Assembly: GCA_023666335.1 (NCBI GenBank)
Contig: JAMPCE010000010.1
Span: 1-64,000 of the forward strand
From: a bacterium
GTDB taxonomy: Bacteria; Bacillota; Clostridia; Lachnospirales; Lachnospiraceae
Reading direction: 5' to 3'
Length of the DNA stretch: 64,000 nucleotides
Shown here one piece after another: positions 35,492-43,920 of this stretch; the stretch's first letter is position 1, and the number at the start of each line of letters is the position of its first letter. Below the pieces are notes generated by a model, which was not told the DNA's origin, ran no database searches, and saw nothing but the letters and a program-made list of their open reading frames with translations. Both the position numbers and the translations under genes were made by a program.

Positions 35492-35674
35492 CTAAACTAT
35501 GCCAAACATTTTATCATGTTCTATGGCATAAGCAATACTTTCAGCTTCCTTTCTGGAATTCTCCAACATTTTTTCATGCATTATGTTTTCTATCTGTTCC
35601 ATATCCTCAAACAACTCAATCTGCATATTCATGTTTCCACACTTTAATTCTACACCATTATCTATTTTCAGCAT
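35492..35674 (-). CDS. Small acidic protein paired with the cysteine peptidase gene
   Basis: A 60-residue acidic protein (IELFEDMEQIENIMHEKM, then a helical Lys/Glu stretch) with no membrane segment. Its ATG overlaps the TGA of the upstream peptidase gene (TGATG), and GGAGG lies seven bases before it, so the two are almost certainly translated from one message. A GTG three bases upstream is an alternative start. The AT-rich codons match the peptidase gene and differ from the flagellar genes around it. It may be a partner, substrate or inhibitor of the peptidase; nothing in the sequence decides this. I do not recognise the family. Confidence 0.6.
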   Translation of the reverse strand: MLKIDNGVELKCGNMNMQIELFEDMEQIENIMHEKMLENSRKEAESIAYAIEHDKMFGIV

Positions 35675-37242
35675 CACATAACCTCCTTCAGATTATTTTC
35701 ATATAATTTAAATTCTATATCAAGTCCCTCCGTTCTATACTTCAACCTTTCAGCAAGCACTGTAAAAGTTTCGTCAGGGCACCTATATCCAACAATATCA
35801 CCTATTCTTATCAATAAAGTGCTGTTAATATGATCATATCTTGCCGCAGTTGCATCCAATACAATTTCTCCCAGCATTCTCCTGTTTTGGTAATTCTCAT
35901 ATGTTGCGATTTCACAAACCCATATAAACTTCGGCATCAATATCTCGCTATAAAACTTTCTGGTCTCAAAACTACTTGCATCTGTTACCCGTATCTTTTT
36001 AAATTTTCTCGATGAAGTCAAAAAAATCCTTTTTACTAATGGATTCTTCGTATTTTCATAATACAGACTAAAAGCACTAATATACCATTGTATCAAAGGC
36101 GATATTTTCTCCAACAAGAAATCAAAAACAGTTGCTGCATCATTGGCTTCAAAAAAAATTCGTTTATATAAAGGTACTGTAAATAGATGCATCTCTCTAT
36201 CGAATACAGAAAAATGATCATACTCATCTATTGAATAAGGAATGTTATTATCGTCTATTATCACATATTTTCTGATAAATACACTGGAATCTATATAATT
36301 CAAATCATGAACGATTACGGGGGCAGCATTGGTAATATCATATTCCTCTGCCGCATGACCTACACACACAACAGAATGACCCGGTAATGACAATGTGATT
36401 GGGATTCCGGATTCCACATAATAATGAAATAATTTTCTAAAACCATCTCCATATATCTGTTTTGAATATGTTCTTGGATGAAAGCCAAACTTTTTCAGCA
36501 GACCTGACTTTTGCCTGAAATCCAATCCATGAGACGGTAAAACCCTTTCTTCCGACAGATTGCCAAGCTCACTTAGAATTTCGCTCGGCAAAACAGTACG
36601 ATATTCTGAATAACGTGTCCCATAATATTCCAGCATCGTCCAAATGGATGTTTCAGCACAGGACATCGTTTCCGTATCCTGACTCGTAAACGGATAAGCC
36701 CAGATTGTGTAAATCTTCCCTAATAAACATATCTCAAATCTTGCTCTCTGCACATACATCTTTCCTATATGCATTTTTTCAGGATTCAATAATGTTCTTC
36801 CAATCGCATTGATCCTCGTTGGTCGTAAAACAATCGTTCCTATCATTGCACCTTGTAATGTATCAAACAAACCATCATTTAAAAAATCCTTATATGTAAA
36901 ATTTCCCTCAAAAAGTGTTATTCTTTCACATGTTCTGTCCATTTCGAAATGTTTGCTGGAAAAATAAGTATAATAAGAGTCCCTGAAAAGTTTATCTACA
37001 TAAGATTGTTCATATACTATTGTTATCGGAAATTGCAAAACGCTAAACAACGTTTCCATCCACATTTTATTAAAAATAACAGTCATCTTCTGCAATTCAT
37101 TAATATCTTCTTTGCTTTCCAATATAACTATCTGTATTCCCAAGTTTTTCACCGCCTCATCCCAAACTCTATAATCAACACGCTGTTTTAATGGTATTAT
37201 CCTACCATATTCCACTTTGAAAATTGATTTCCGTGTTACCAA
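35674..37242 (-). CDS. Predicted C39/papain-like cysteine peptidase inserted in the flagellar string
   Basis: A 522-residue soluble protein with no signal peptide or clear membrane segment. The middle carries a likely cysteine-peptidase site: Cys195 in ETMSCAETSIWTMLEYYG, then His289 in LPGHSVVCVGHA, and Asp residues at 329-331 in YVIIDDNN, in the order and spacing seen in C39-like and BtrH-like papain folds. The preceding stretch IVLRPTRINAIGRTLLNP and the C-terminal 180 residues match nothing I recognise. The start is uncertain: TTG at 37242 lacks a good Shine-Dalgarno and GTG at 37215 is the alternative. The base composition is much more AT-rich than the flanking flgE and flbD. Its position between two flagellar genes points to insertion, not motility function. 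Confidence 0.6.
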   Translation of the reverse strand: MVTRKSIFKVEYGRIIPLKQRVDYRVWDEAVKNLGIQIVILESKEDINELQKMTVIFNKMWMETLFSVLQFPITIVYEQSYVDKLFRDSYYTYFSSKHFEMDRTCERITLFEGNFTYKDFLNDGLFDTLQGAMIGTIVLRPTRINAIGRTLLNPEKMHIGKMYVQRARFEICLLGKIYTIWAYPFTSQDTETMSCAETSIWTMLEYYGTRYSEYRTVLPSEILSELGNLSEERVLPSHGLDFRQKSGLLKKFGFHPRTYSKQIYGDGFRKLFHYYVESGIPITLSLPGHSVVCVGHAAEEYDITNAAPVIVHDLNYIDSSVFIRKYVIIDDNNIPYSIDEYDHFSVFDREMHLFTVPLYKRIFFEANDAATVFDFLLEKISPLIQWYISAFSLYYENTKNPLVKRIFLTSSRKFKKIRVTDASSFETRKFYSEILMPKFIWVCEIATYENYQNRRMLGEIVLDATAARYDHINSTLLIRIGDIVGYRCPDETFTVLAERLKYRTEGLDIEFKLYENNLKEVM

Positions 37243-37265
37243 ACTGATCTGTCATTGTATTGCAT

Positions 37266-37305
37266 GAAAGGAATCTTCCACAGAACACTGTGGAAGATTC
37301 CTTTC
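37266..37305. repeat. Long perfect hairpin at the upstream edge of the AT-rich insert
   Basis: GAAAGGAATCTTCCACAG (37266-37283) and its exact complement (37288-37305) form an 18-base-pair stem with a four-base loop. It lies between the flgE stop and the peptidase start. There is no T-run directly after it on the minus strand, so it is not a standard terminator there. On the plus strand a T-run begins eight bases later. It could be a processing or stability hairpin or mark an insertion edge. A second hairpin, GAAGCG/CGCTTC at 37326-37343, lies closer to flgE. Confidence 0.75.
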
Positions 37306-37354
37306 AAATTCCATTTTTTACAACCGAAGCGATTCAACGCTTCAATCTGTTTTA

Positions 37355-39553
37355 TTATCTCTTAAGGTTTACAAGCTCCTCCAGCATGGAGTCGGAGGTG
37401 GTGATGATACGGCTGTTTGCCTGGAAACCACGCTGTGTCGTGATCATCTCGGTAAACTCGCCCGCCAGATCGACGTTACTCATCTCCAGAACGCCTGACT
37501 CCATAGAGCCCTCGCCGTCGGATGTGATATCGATACCGATGCCGTCGAAGTCGCCGGAGTTCATGGTCGTAGAGTAGAGGTTGTTGCCGGCTTTCGCAAG
37601 ACCTGCCGCGTTCGCGAACTTCGCTACCGCGATCTGTCCCAAAAGCTTCGTCATGCCGTTGTCGTAGGAAGCACGGATCTTACCGTCCTGCCCTACTTCC
37701 ACGCCGATCAACTCGCCGTGCTTACGACCTGCGCCCAGATTGTTCGAAGAGCCGTCGCCGTTGTCCAAACCGATCGTAGATACCTTACCGTTATTGATGT
37801 TCGACACCGTGGAGAAGTCAACGGAGATATCGGTAAAGTGACCGAGATCCACGTTCGCGCCCGTCATATCCGTCGCGGAAGCGGAAAAGCTCAAGGTCGC
37901 TGAACTCTGCCCGTCGGAACCGATGTAATTGAATTTACCGGTCTGGGTATCGAACGTCAGCAGGCTGCCGTTGTAGGACTCGTTGATCTCAATGCTCGCC
38001 TGCCCGTCGGGCGCGATGTAGTTGATCGTGTACTTCATCGTCTCGGTGTCCGTCAGCTTATAGACATTCTGTAAGATCTTCTGATTGGCTGCATCGGTGC
38101 CGTCCGAAACGATCGTCTCGGAGAGTTTTCCGGTCGCGGCATTATAAACATAATTGTCCTCCGGCTCAAAATCCGCCGTGAAGCTGACCGTCACTTTGCC
38201 GTCCTCATCCATCGACACCGTGCTGACCGTCACCGCTCCGCTGGTCGTGGTCGTTGTGCCGCCGCCTGCACCGCCGCCCGTGCCGCCGCCTGTGTTGCCG
38301 CCTGATGCCGTATTGTCGCCGACCAGTTTCGTCAGCACTTTCGCCCAGTCCGCAGCCGCCGAATTTCCATCTAACAATACCCCTGCCGGAGGAGTAGCAG
38401 TCTTATCCAAATAGTAGTATTTCCCTTTGTCGGTTCCCTCTTTGATGCGCACAAGACCATACTGTGTCGTCAAAAGATCCTCATCCAGCGTCGTGGAACC
38501 CGTCACCGTCACGTTGTTTCCGCCCGTCGCCGCTGGCTCTCCGTCCGGAATAGTTGTGGGTGGGGTCGCTGTCGGATTTTCCGTCGCCGTGCCGACTCTG
38601 GTGATCTTAAGATCCTCCGCCAGACTCATCATGGGATTGGCGGAAAAACCTTTGAGGGATTCCTCATGGCTGTAGTCCACCTTATAGGTCGCCGCAGTCG
38701 CACCCGTACCCGTGCCGCTTGCGGGCGTATAGGTCACGCCGGAGGGCACCGACAGCACCCTGGTGATCGGATCCATATTGCCGCCGACGCCAAAGTTTGC
38801 GATCTGCCCGATATTGCTCAGATTATAGTACTCTACGAGAGACATGCCGTCCTCGTTGGTGATATCGTCGAGCTGCACATAGTAATTGCCGTCCTCGCTC
38901 ATGCCGTGGATGCTCATCAACGCCGTGTACTGATAGCCCAGCGCGTCGAAGAACGTCAGTGTCATGACCTTGCCGCCGCTGCTGCGGACGCTGGTATCGT
39001 TCTTATCCAGAATGCCGGACGCGTAAGCGTTCGTGGTCCACTCGGGATCCGCTACGAGATTTTCACGGTTCATGACCTGCAGCGCGGATACCACGTCGGA
39101 GCGCACATCGCCCGTCTCGGGATCCACCTGCCAGCCCATCACGCGGTAGCCGGTGCTCGCCATAACGAGGTTGCCCGCGCCGTCGATCGTGAAAGAACCG
39201 TCTCTGGTGAAGAAATTCTGAGAACCGCTGTTTACGATAAAGAACGACTCGCCCGAGATCATCACATCCCACGGGTTGTTCGTGGACTGCGCGGAACCCT
39301 GTCTGGTGATGGCGGTGTTGATCGCCGCCGTCTTTGCGCCCAGACCGATCTGTCTGGCGTTGATACCGCCGCGGCCGGTGTCTGCGTTCGCGCCGGAAGC
39401 CGCCTGCGTCTGCTGGTAGAGCAGATCGGAAAATACCATGTTCTGCGACTTGTATGCAGTCGTATTTACGTTTGCAATGTTGTTACCGATAACATCCATT
39501 CTGGTCTGGTGGGTCTTAAGACCCGACACGCCAGAAAAAAGTGATCTCATCAT
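37355..39553 (-). CDS. flgE: Flagellar hook protein FlgE
   Basis: Forms the hook. The N-terminal rod-like motif is MRSLFSGVSGLKTHQTRMDV followed by IGNNIANVNTTAYKSQ. The C-terminal motif is SNVDLAGEFTEMITTQRGFQ followed by ANSRIITTSDSMLEELVNLK. At 732 residues it is much longer than many hook proteins; the extra length is in the surface-exposed middle, which includes a Gly- and Thr-rich stretch at about 411-440 (GGGTGGGAGGGTTTTT). AAGGAGG precedes the ATG. It is the last flagellar gene before the AT-rich insert. Confidence 0.95.
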   Translation of the reverse strand: MMRSLFSGVSGLKTHQTRMDVIGNNIANVNTTAYKSQNMVFSDLLYQQTQAASGANADTGRGGINARQIGLGAKTAAINTAITRQGSAQSTNNPWDVMISGESFFIVNSGSQNFFTRDGSFTIDGAGNLVMASTGYRVMGWQVDPETGDVRSDVVSALQVMNRENLVADPEWTTNAYASGILDKNDTSVRSSGGKVMTLTFFDALGYQYTALMSIHGMSEDGNYYVQLDDITNEDGMSLVEYYNLSNIGQIANFGVGGNMDPITRVLSVPSGVTYTPASGTGTGATAATYKVDYSHEESLKGFSANPMMSLAEDLKITRVGTATENPTATPPTTIPDGEPAATGGNNVTVTGSTTLDEDLLTTQYGLVRIKEGTDKGKYYYLDKTATPPAGVLLDGNSAAADWAKVLTKLVGDNTASGGNTGGGTGGGAGGGTTTTTSGAVTVSTVSMDEDGKVTVSFTADFEPEDNYVYNAATGKLSETIVSDGTDAANQKILQNVYKLTDTETMKYTINYIAPDGQASIEINESYNGSLLTFDTQTGKFNYIGSDGQSSATLSFSASATDMTGANVDLGHFTDISVDFSTVSNINNGKVSTIGLDNGDGSSNNLGAGRKHGELIGVEVGQDGKIRASYDNGMTKLLGQIAVAKFANAAGLAKAGNNLYSTTMNSGDFDGIGIDITSDGEGSMESGVLEMSNVDLAGEFTEMITTQRGFQANSRIITTSDSMLEELVNLKR

Positions 39554-39635
39554 AGTGAAATGACCTCCTTAAATTCTGTCAGAACCGTCGTCCTCTCTGT
39601 CAGTCGAGGACGGTAAGCCTCCTGTAAGGTCCGGC

Positions 39636-40040
39636 TTATATGATCACGGCTCCGTCAATGTTAGTGAATACATTTTCATCGGTCTCCGACTGATCCATCG
39701 CCGTGATGACCGTCTGATTCGGTACGCTCACGATAAATGCGAGGGAATCCACAATGACCAATGATTCGCTTATCCCTTTCGCCGAAGCTTTTGCTGCTCC
39801 CAGATTCAGGCGTTCCACCTGCTCGTCGGTCAGCTCAATATTTCTGTCTGACAGGCGGTTTGCCGCGTGTTTGGAAAACTTCACTTCCCCGGATTCCTGA
39901 ATAACATCCGTTTTCTTTGTCAGGATATCCTGAAAGCTTAAAGCTCCCTTGACAGGCGTAACCTCTTTTTTCCTGTCTGTGCTTAAATATTGATCCTGCA
40001 GCTGCGCTATAGAGGGGAAGGAATTGCCTTGAATTTTCAT
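39636..40040 (-). CDS. Flagellar operon protein (TIGR02530-like)
   Basis: A 134-residue soluble protein found between flgD and flgE in many Firmicutes. Recognisable stretches are LSFQDILTKK, FSKHAANRLSDRNIELTDEQ and the C-terminal VIVDSLAFIVSVPNQTVITA. Its biochemical role is not known. It lies 33 bases after flgD. Confidence 0.8.
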   Translation of the reverse strand: MKIQGNSFPSIAQLQDQYLSTDRKKEVTPVKGALSFQDILTKKTDVIQESGEVKFSKHAANRLSDRNIELTDEQVERLNLGAAKASAKGISESLVIVDSLAFIVSVPNQTVITAMDQSETDENVFTNIDGAVII

Positions 40041-40073
40041 CGTCTCTCCTCCTTGAGATAGCTGCTGTTTCCT

Positions 40074-40742
40074 TTAAGCGTCCTGCGCTTCCTGCGCCGC
40101 GTTCGCGACCGCCACCATATCTTTCATCTTGGACACATACTTCTTCATGGTGTCAACCTGCTCGTCGGTCAGGAAACTCTTCTGGTAGTCGTTCATGCTC
40201 TGATACATCTCGTCTAACTTCTCGACGTTCGTTCTGTCCGCAAGCGTCAGATTCTCGATCGCCGGCAATTTGTTGTAGATGGTCAGGAAGTCCGCTCCCA
40301 TCTTGTAAGCTTCGAGATAAGTCGGATCCGCTACCGTATCCAGATCGTCCATCGAGTAAAGCTCGCCGTTCACGGAGAGGTATGCCTTATTCTTCTCGTA
40401 GACCACATAGTCCACATTGCCCTGCACCGTGGTGCTTCTGCCCTGGCTGTCCGTCACTTTGAGGAGAACCGTCTCACCCACTAAGCTGGACGCCCGGAAA
40501 AGATCCATCGATGCGCTCATGTTCTGCATCTGCTCCAGTTCCGAGAATGTCGCGTACTGTGAGATATACTCCGTGTTCGAGGTCGGCTCCAGAGGATCCT
40601 GATACTTCATCTGCGCCACTAAGAGCTGTAAAAAAGCATCCTTATCCAGCGAATTTGACGCTGTCGTGTTCGCTTTTGCCAGAGACGCTGCCGAAGTGGA
40701 ATCTACGAACTTACCGTCTTCTACTTTCTGTACTACTCCCAT
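40074..40742 (-). CDS. flgD: Flagellar hook assembly (capping) protein FlgD
   Basis: Caps the growing hook. The N-terminal signature SLDKDAFLQLLVAQMKYQDP followed by LEPTSNTEYISQYATFSELE is diagnostic. The C-terminal part is shorter than in proteobacteria and holds a helical tail rich in charged residues. 222 residues. It follows fliK, which has a hairpin at its end, by 83 bases. Confidence 0.93.
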   Translation of the reverse strand: MGVVQKVEDGKFVDSTSAASLAKANTTASNSLDKDAFLQLLVAQMKYQDPLEPTSNTEYISQYATFSELEQMQNMSASMDLFRASSLVGETVLLKVTDSQGRSTTVQGNVDYVVYEKNKAYLSVNGELYSMDDLDTVADPTYLEAYKMGADFLTIYNKLPAIENLTLADRTNVEKLDEMYQSMNDYQKSFLTDEQVDTMKKYVSKMKDMVAVANAAQEAQDA

Positions 40743-40789
40743 GTTTTCACTCCTTTCATGACTGCTCGATTCTCTCGCAGTTATGATGC

Positions 40790-40826
40790 AAAATCCATCC
40801 TAAATCGCTTTCAGCGATGGGATTTT
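40790..40826 (-). terminator. Nested hairpin right after fliK, weak terminator or processing site
   Basis: On the minus strand AAAATCC and GGATTTT flank an inner stem ATCGCT/AGCGAT with a three-base loop, starting at the fliK stop codon. The final TTTT is part of the outer stem, so termination would be weak. It may tune expression between fliK and flgD. Confidence 0.3.
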
Positions 40827-42358
40827 TATGCTGTATAGTCTACCGTGCTGCCGCTTGCCTGCATCATCTCCACCGCAATCCGCTCCGAATCTTCGAGTTC
40901 GTCGATCTCTTCCTCGTCAAACTCATCGAGGTTGATCCTGCGCGTGCCGTTCTTCTTCGCGCTCTCATGCTGCTGATCCGCCGCATCCTGTCCGTCGCCG
41001 TACTGCTCGCCGTATGAATGGTTCGCCACAGTGACTTCGACAGCCTCGACCTTGATACCCTGCTCTTCAAACTGCTGCTTCAACTGGATCATCTGGGTCT
41101 CCAGAACTGCCTTTACGGTTTCATTCTGCGCTGCAAACTGAGCTGTGATGACGCCGTCTTTCGCCGCGATCTGTACATGGACCGTACCGAGGCTTGCGGG
41201 ATGTAACTGCATCTCCATCTCCTGCGTTTCGGGGCGGATGTTGATCTTCATGTACTCGACGATCTGATCCATGATCTGATTCGTCTCAGGCTGCGTGTAT
41301 ACCGGCTGCTCCGCCGGCGCTTCGATCTCTGTGGTCTGTCCGTTTGTGTGCTGTAACAGAACATTTCCCGCGGATTGTTCTCCTGCGTGGGAATCCTCCT
41401 GTCCGTGACGCCCCTCACCCATATCGCTCTTTTTCATAACGGGTGTTATCTCAGGCTTTGCCTCCTGCGTCACCTGCTCGCTCACATGCTTCTCGCCGCT
41501 TGCGTCGTCCACCGTCACCTTGATCTGTACCGTGCCGCCGTCTTTCGCTACGGATACCGCGTAGTCTTTCATGCCCTCCACGCTCACCTCAGGCTCCTCG
41601 CCCACGGCAGTCTGCACATCAGGCTGTAAGACTTCTACAGGTTCTCTCTTTGCCTCGCTTAAGTCCGTCACAAGCTTTTCCAGTTCCTCCGGCGCAAGCC
41701 CCAGCTCCTCCTGTAAGTCGCTTAAGGTCTCCTGCACCGCCGTGAAAAGCTCCCGCAGATTGCCATAAAGTGTCTCGTCCGTCACAAGCGTCAACTCATC
41801 CGTACTCTCCGTGATCTGCAATAACAGCTGTTTCAGATTCGCGGGATCGAAGAGATCGACTGCCGTAAGTCCGAGGACTTCCATAGCCTCTTCCACTTTT
41901 TCAAGCGGGATCTGCATCACTTCGACGATCTCGGCAACGAGTTTTTCCGCCGCTTCCTCCACAGTCTCCTGTGTGGCTGCGTCTGCTGTTTTGCCATCTT
42001 CCGTCTTCGCCGCCGCTTCGCTCTTTTCTCCCTCGGCTGTCTTATTCTCGGCGCCATCGGCTGCCGTCTTTGCATCCTCGGGTTTTTCGGTCCCTGCGGT
42101 CTCGCCCGTGCTCTCCTGCTTTGCCGTGTCCTTCGGCTGTGCGCTCTCCTGTGCTTTTCCCACAGCTGCCTGCACGGACTGCTTCGGCGCCTGCGCCTGC
42201 GCGGCTGCCTGCGATTTCTGCAATCCCGCCAGTTCGTCGCTCATCTTTGTCATGAGCTTGTCAAAGCGATCCTGCACGAACTCCTCGGGCTTCGCGGAAG
42301 TCTGGCTGCCCTGCACTGTGCCAAATGGCGACAGGGCTTTCACATTGTCTACCGTCAT
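40826..42358 (-). CDS. fliK: Flagellar hook-length control protein FliK
   Basis: Molecular ruler secreted through the export gate. The N-terminal 330 residues are low complexity, rich in Ala, Glu, Gln, Lys and Thr. The conserved C-terminal Flg_hook domain (about 395-480) reads ETQEMEMQLHPASLGTVHVQ, then TVKAVLETQMIQLKQQFEEQ. The ATG at 42358 gives 510 residues with GGAGG upstream; the longer frame to 42523 covers intergenic sequence. It follows the MotE-like gene after a 206-base gap that contains a repeated 18-base element. Confidence 0.92.
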   Translation of the reverse strand: MTVDNVKALSPFGTVQGSQTSAKPEEFVQDRFDKLMTKMSDELAGLQKSQAAAQAQAPKQSVQAAVGKAQESAQPKDTAKQESTGETAGTEKPEDAKTAADGAENKTAEGEKSEAAAKTEDGKTADAATQETVEEAAEKLVAEIVEVMQIPLEKVEEAMEVLGLTAVDLFDPANLKQLLLQITESTDELTLVTDETLYGNLRELFTAVQETLSDLQEELGLAPEELEKLVTDLSEAKREPVEVLQPDVQTAVGEEPEVSVEGMKDYAVSVAKDGGTVQIKVTVDDASGEKHVSEQVTQEAKPEITPVMKKSDMGEGRHGQEDSHAGEQSAGNVLLQHTNGQTTEIEAPAEQPVYTQPETNQIMDQIVEYMKINIRPETQEMEMQLHPASLGTVHVQIAAKDGVITAQFAAQNETVKAVLETQMIQLKQQFEEQGIKVEAVEVTVANHSYGEQYGDGQDAADQQHESAKKNGTRRINLDEFDEEEIDELEDSERIAVEMMQASGSTVDYTA

Positions 42359-42410
42359 TCCTGCTCTTTCCTCCTTTCTGTAATTTTCAAGGTACTGAAT
42401 GCCTTTATAT

Positions 42411-42428
42411 ATAACGCGTGTTATGTCA
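42411..42428. repeat. 18-base element upstream of fliK, copy 1
   Basis: ATAACGCGTGTTATGTCA occurs here, 53 bases upstream of the fliK start, and again exactly at 49200-49217 upstream of fliE. The core has arms ATAAC and GTTAT around GCGT. The remainder of the 206-base gap (42359-42564) shows a small hairpin, ATATCG/CGATAT near 42436, and no gene. Confidence 0.6.
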
Positions 42429-42564
42429 CGCGAAATATATCGAAACGATATCGGTCGGATGATTCTCAGCCGTTCTCTTATGATATCGGCATATTTGCCC
42501 CACATATAAAGCGGTTTCATCAAAATAGCCGCATATTACATGTGTTATTTTATTCAGGCGCCGC

Positions 42565-43452
42565 CTATCGGTCGGGATCCATGATGCGGGTCAGCCGCGC
42601 CGCCGTCTCCGCATCCATCGCACCGAGGATATTGCCCCGGTCCTCCGCGCTCATCTGGTCGAGGATCTTCGCCGCCAGATCCAGATCGTCCGTCATCGCC
42701 TCAAAGATCGACGCCGCCTGTGCGGGTTTCATCTCGGCGTATGCCTGCGCGTAATTCTGGATCTCCGCGTCCGCCTCCACCTGTTCCACGACCTGCTTAT
42801 ACAGATACTCCGCCGTGGTCGGGTCGATGGACTGGTAGTATTTCTGATACTCCTCCGCCCCCGGGCCTTTCTCGGCGTAAATCACTTCCTCGTAAAATTC
42901 GGTCTTGATGCGCTCGAACTCGACCTGCGCATCCTCGAACGTCTGGAGTCTCTCGATCTCCGCGCGCAGCTCCGCAAGTTCTTCGGAGTCCACCGTGCTC
43001 GCCGCCTGCGCGTCCTCCAGCTGGAGCTCCAGCTCTTTTATGTAGTCCACCGCTTCCCGCAGGCTCGTGTAACCGCCGTAGGATTCCCCGTCGTCGGTCG
43101 TCACCGTCGTGTCGGCGGGCAGGATCTTATTGATCACAGGCACATCCTTTAAGACAGGCGCGAGCACGCCCGAACCGAAACCGCCCACGTCCAGTTTGAT
43201 CAGCAGGCAGAGGATCGCCACCCAGATTATAACAATAACAACTGTTACCAAAAACACGGAAATGCCGCCCGCCTCTTCGTCCTCCGCAAGTTTTGCCTCC
43301 TGCTCGGAGATCTCCTTGGCGCGCTGCTTTGCTTCCTTCTTCTGCGCCTTTCTGTCGCTCTTGATCTTGTTGCGCTCGTCTTTTAATCTCTTTTTTTCCG
43401 CCTTTTTATCAATCGGCGGCTCCATCGCCATATTCGTCGCTTCCGCTGCCAT
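42565..43452 (-). CDS. MotE-like (MgtE N-domain-like) flagellar protein
   Basis: A 295-residue protein with a highly basic N-terminal helix (about residues 10-50), one membrane segment (about 65-87), a coiled-coil (about 130-180) and a C-terminal domain with YAEMKPAQAASIFEAMTDDL and AEDRGNILGAMDAETAARLT. This C-terminal domain resembles the FliG/MgtE N-domain seen in MotE, a stator-associated chaperone of the MotC system in alphaproteobacteria, and in similar Firmicutes proteins between fliJ and fliK. The ATG at 43452 has AAAGGA upstream and overlaps fliJ by 44 bases. The exact role in Firmicutes is not settled. Confidence 0.7.
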   Translation of the reverse strand: MAAEATNMAMEPPIDKKAEKKRLKDERNKIKSDRKAQKKEAKQRAKEISEQEAKLAEDEEAGGISVFLVTVVIVIIWVAILCLLIKLDVGGFGSGVLAPVLKDVPVINKILPADTTVTTDDGESYGGYTSLREAVDYIKELELQLEDAQAASTVDSEELAELRAEIERLQTFEDAQVEFERIKTEFYEEVIYAEKGPGAEEYQKYYQSIDPTTAEYLYKQVVEQVEADAEIQNYAQAYAEMKPAQAASIFEAMTDDLDLAAKILDQMSAEDRGNILGAMDAETAARLTRIMDPDR

Positions 43453-43906
43453 CTCCACTTTCCTTTCCGCGCTGCCCGTAGGTGTAGCTCGTCAGTTCGT
43501 CCACGATCTTTGCCTCAGCCTTCTTTTCGTCTTCCAAAAATTGAAGCAGAGCCTTTTCTTTTAATTTTTCGTGCATCTTGCGGTCCTGCATGATCTCTGT
43601 CAGTTTCGCCCGCGCAAGTTCCACGACCTCCGCCGCCCGCAGCACCTCCAGCTGCTGTGCCGCGATCAGTTCATCCATAACGAGGACGGCGTTGCGGTTG
43701 TCACGCAGATCGTTCACGTTCACGGTCTCTTTCCGCATCTGCCTGCCCTCCTCGAGGTAGGCTTCCTTTCTGTCGAAGAGGGTCTGCAGCTTTTCTTCCT
43801 CCTCCGTCAGCCGCATCTGCGCCTTGCCCAGTTCCATCTTTGCCTGCGTCTCGAGCTGGTACTTGATATTTAAAATGCTCTGCATCCTGTACCGAAATCT
43901 CGCCAT
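43409..43906 (-). CDS. fliJ: Flagellar export protein FliJ
   Basis: Coiled-coil stalk of the export ATPase that couples FliI to FlhA. The 165-residue protein is almost wholly helical and charged, beginning MARFRYRMQSILNIKYQLET. The last 20 residues are Gly-, Asp- and Ser-rich and overlap the next gene. It follows fliI by 14 bases. Confidence 0.9.
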   Translation of the reverse strand: MARFRYRMQSILNIKYQLETQAKMELGKAQMRLTEEEEKLQTLFDRKEAYLEEGRQMRKETVNVNDLRDNRNAVLVMDELIAAQQLEVLRAAEVVELARAKLTEIMQDRKMHEKLKEKALLQFLEDEKKAEAKIVDELTSYTYGQRGKESGDGSGSDEYGDGAAD

Positions 43907-43920
43907 GATCGGTCAACTCC

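Noticed and set aside
42359-42523. N-terminal extension of fliK by 55 codons
   Set aside because: It covers the intergenic gap with the repeated element, has no Shine-Dalgarno, and the internal ATG at 42358 has one.
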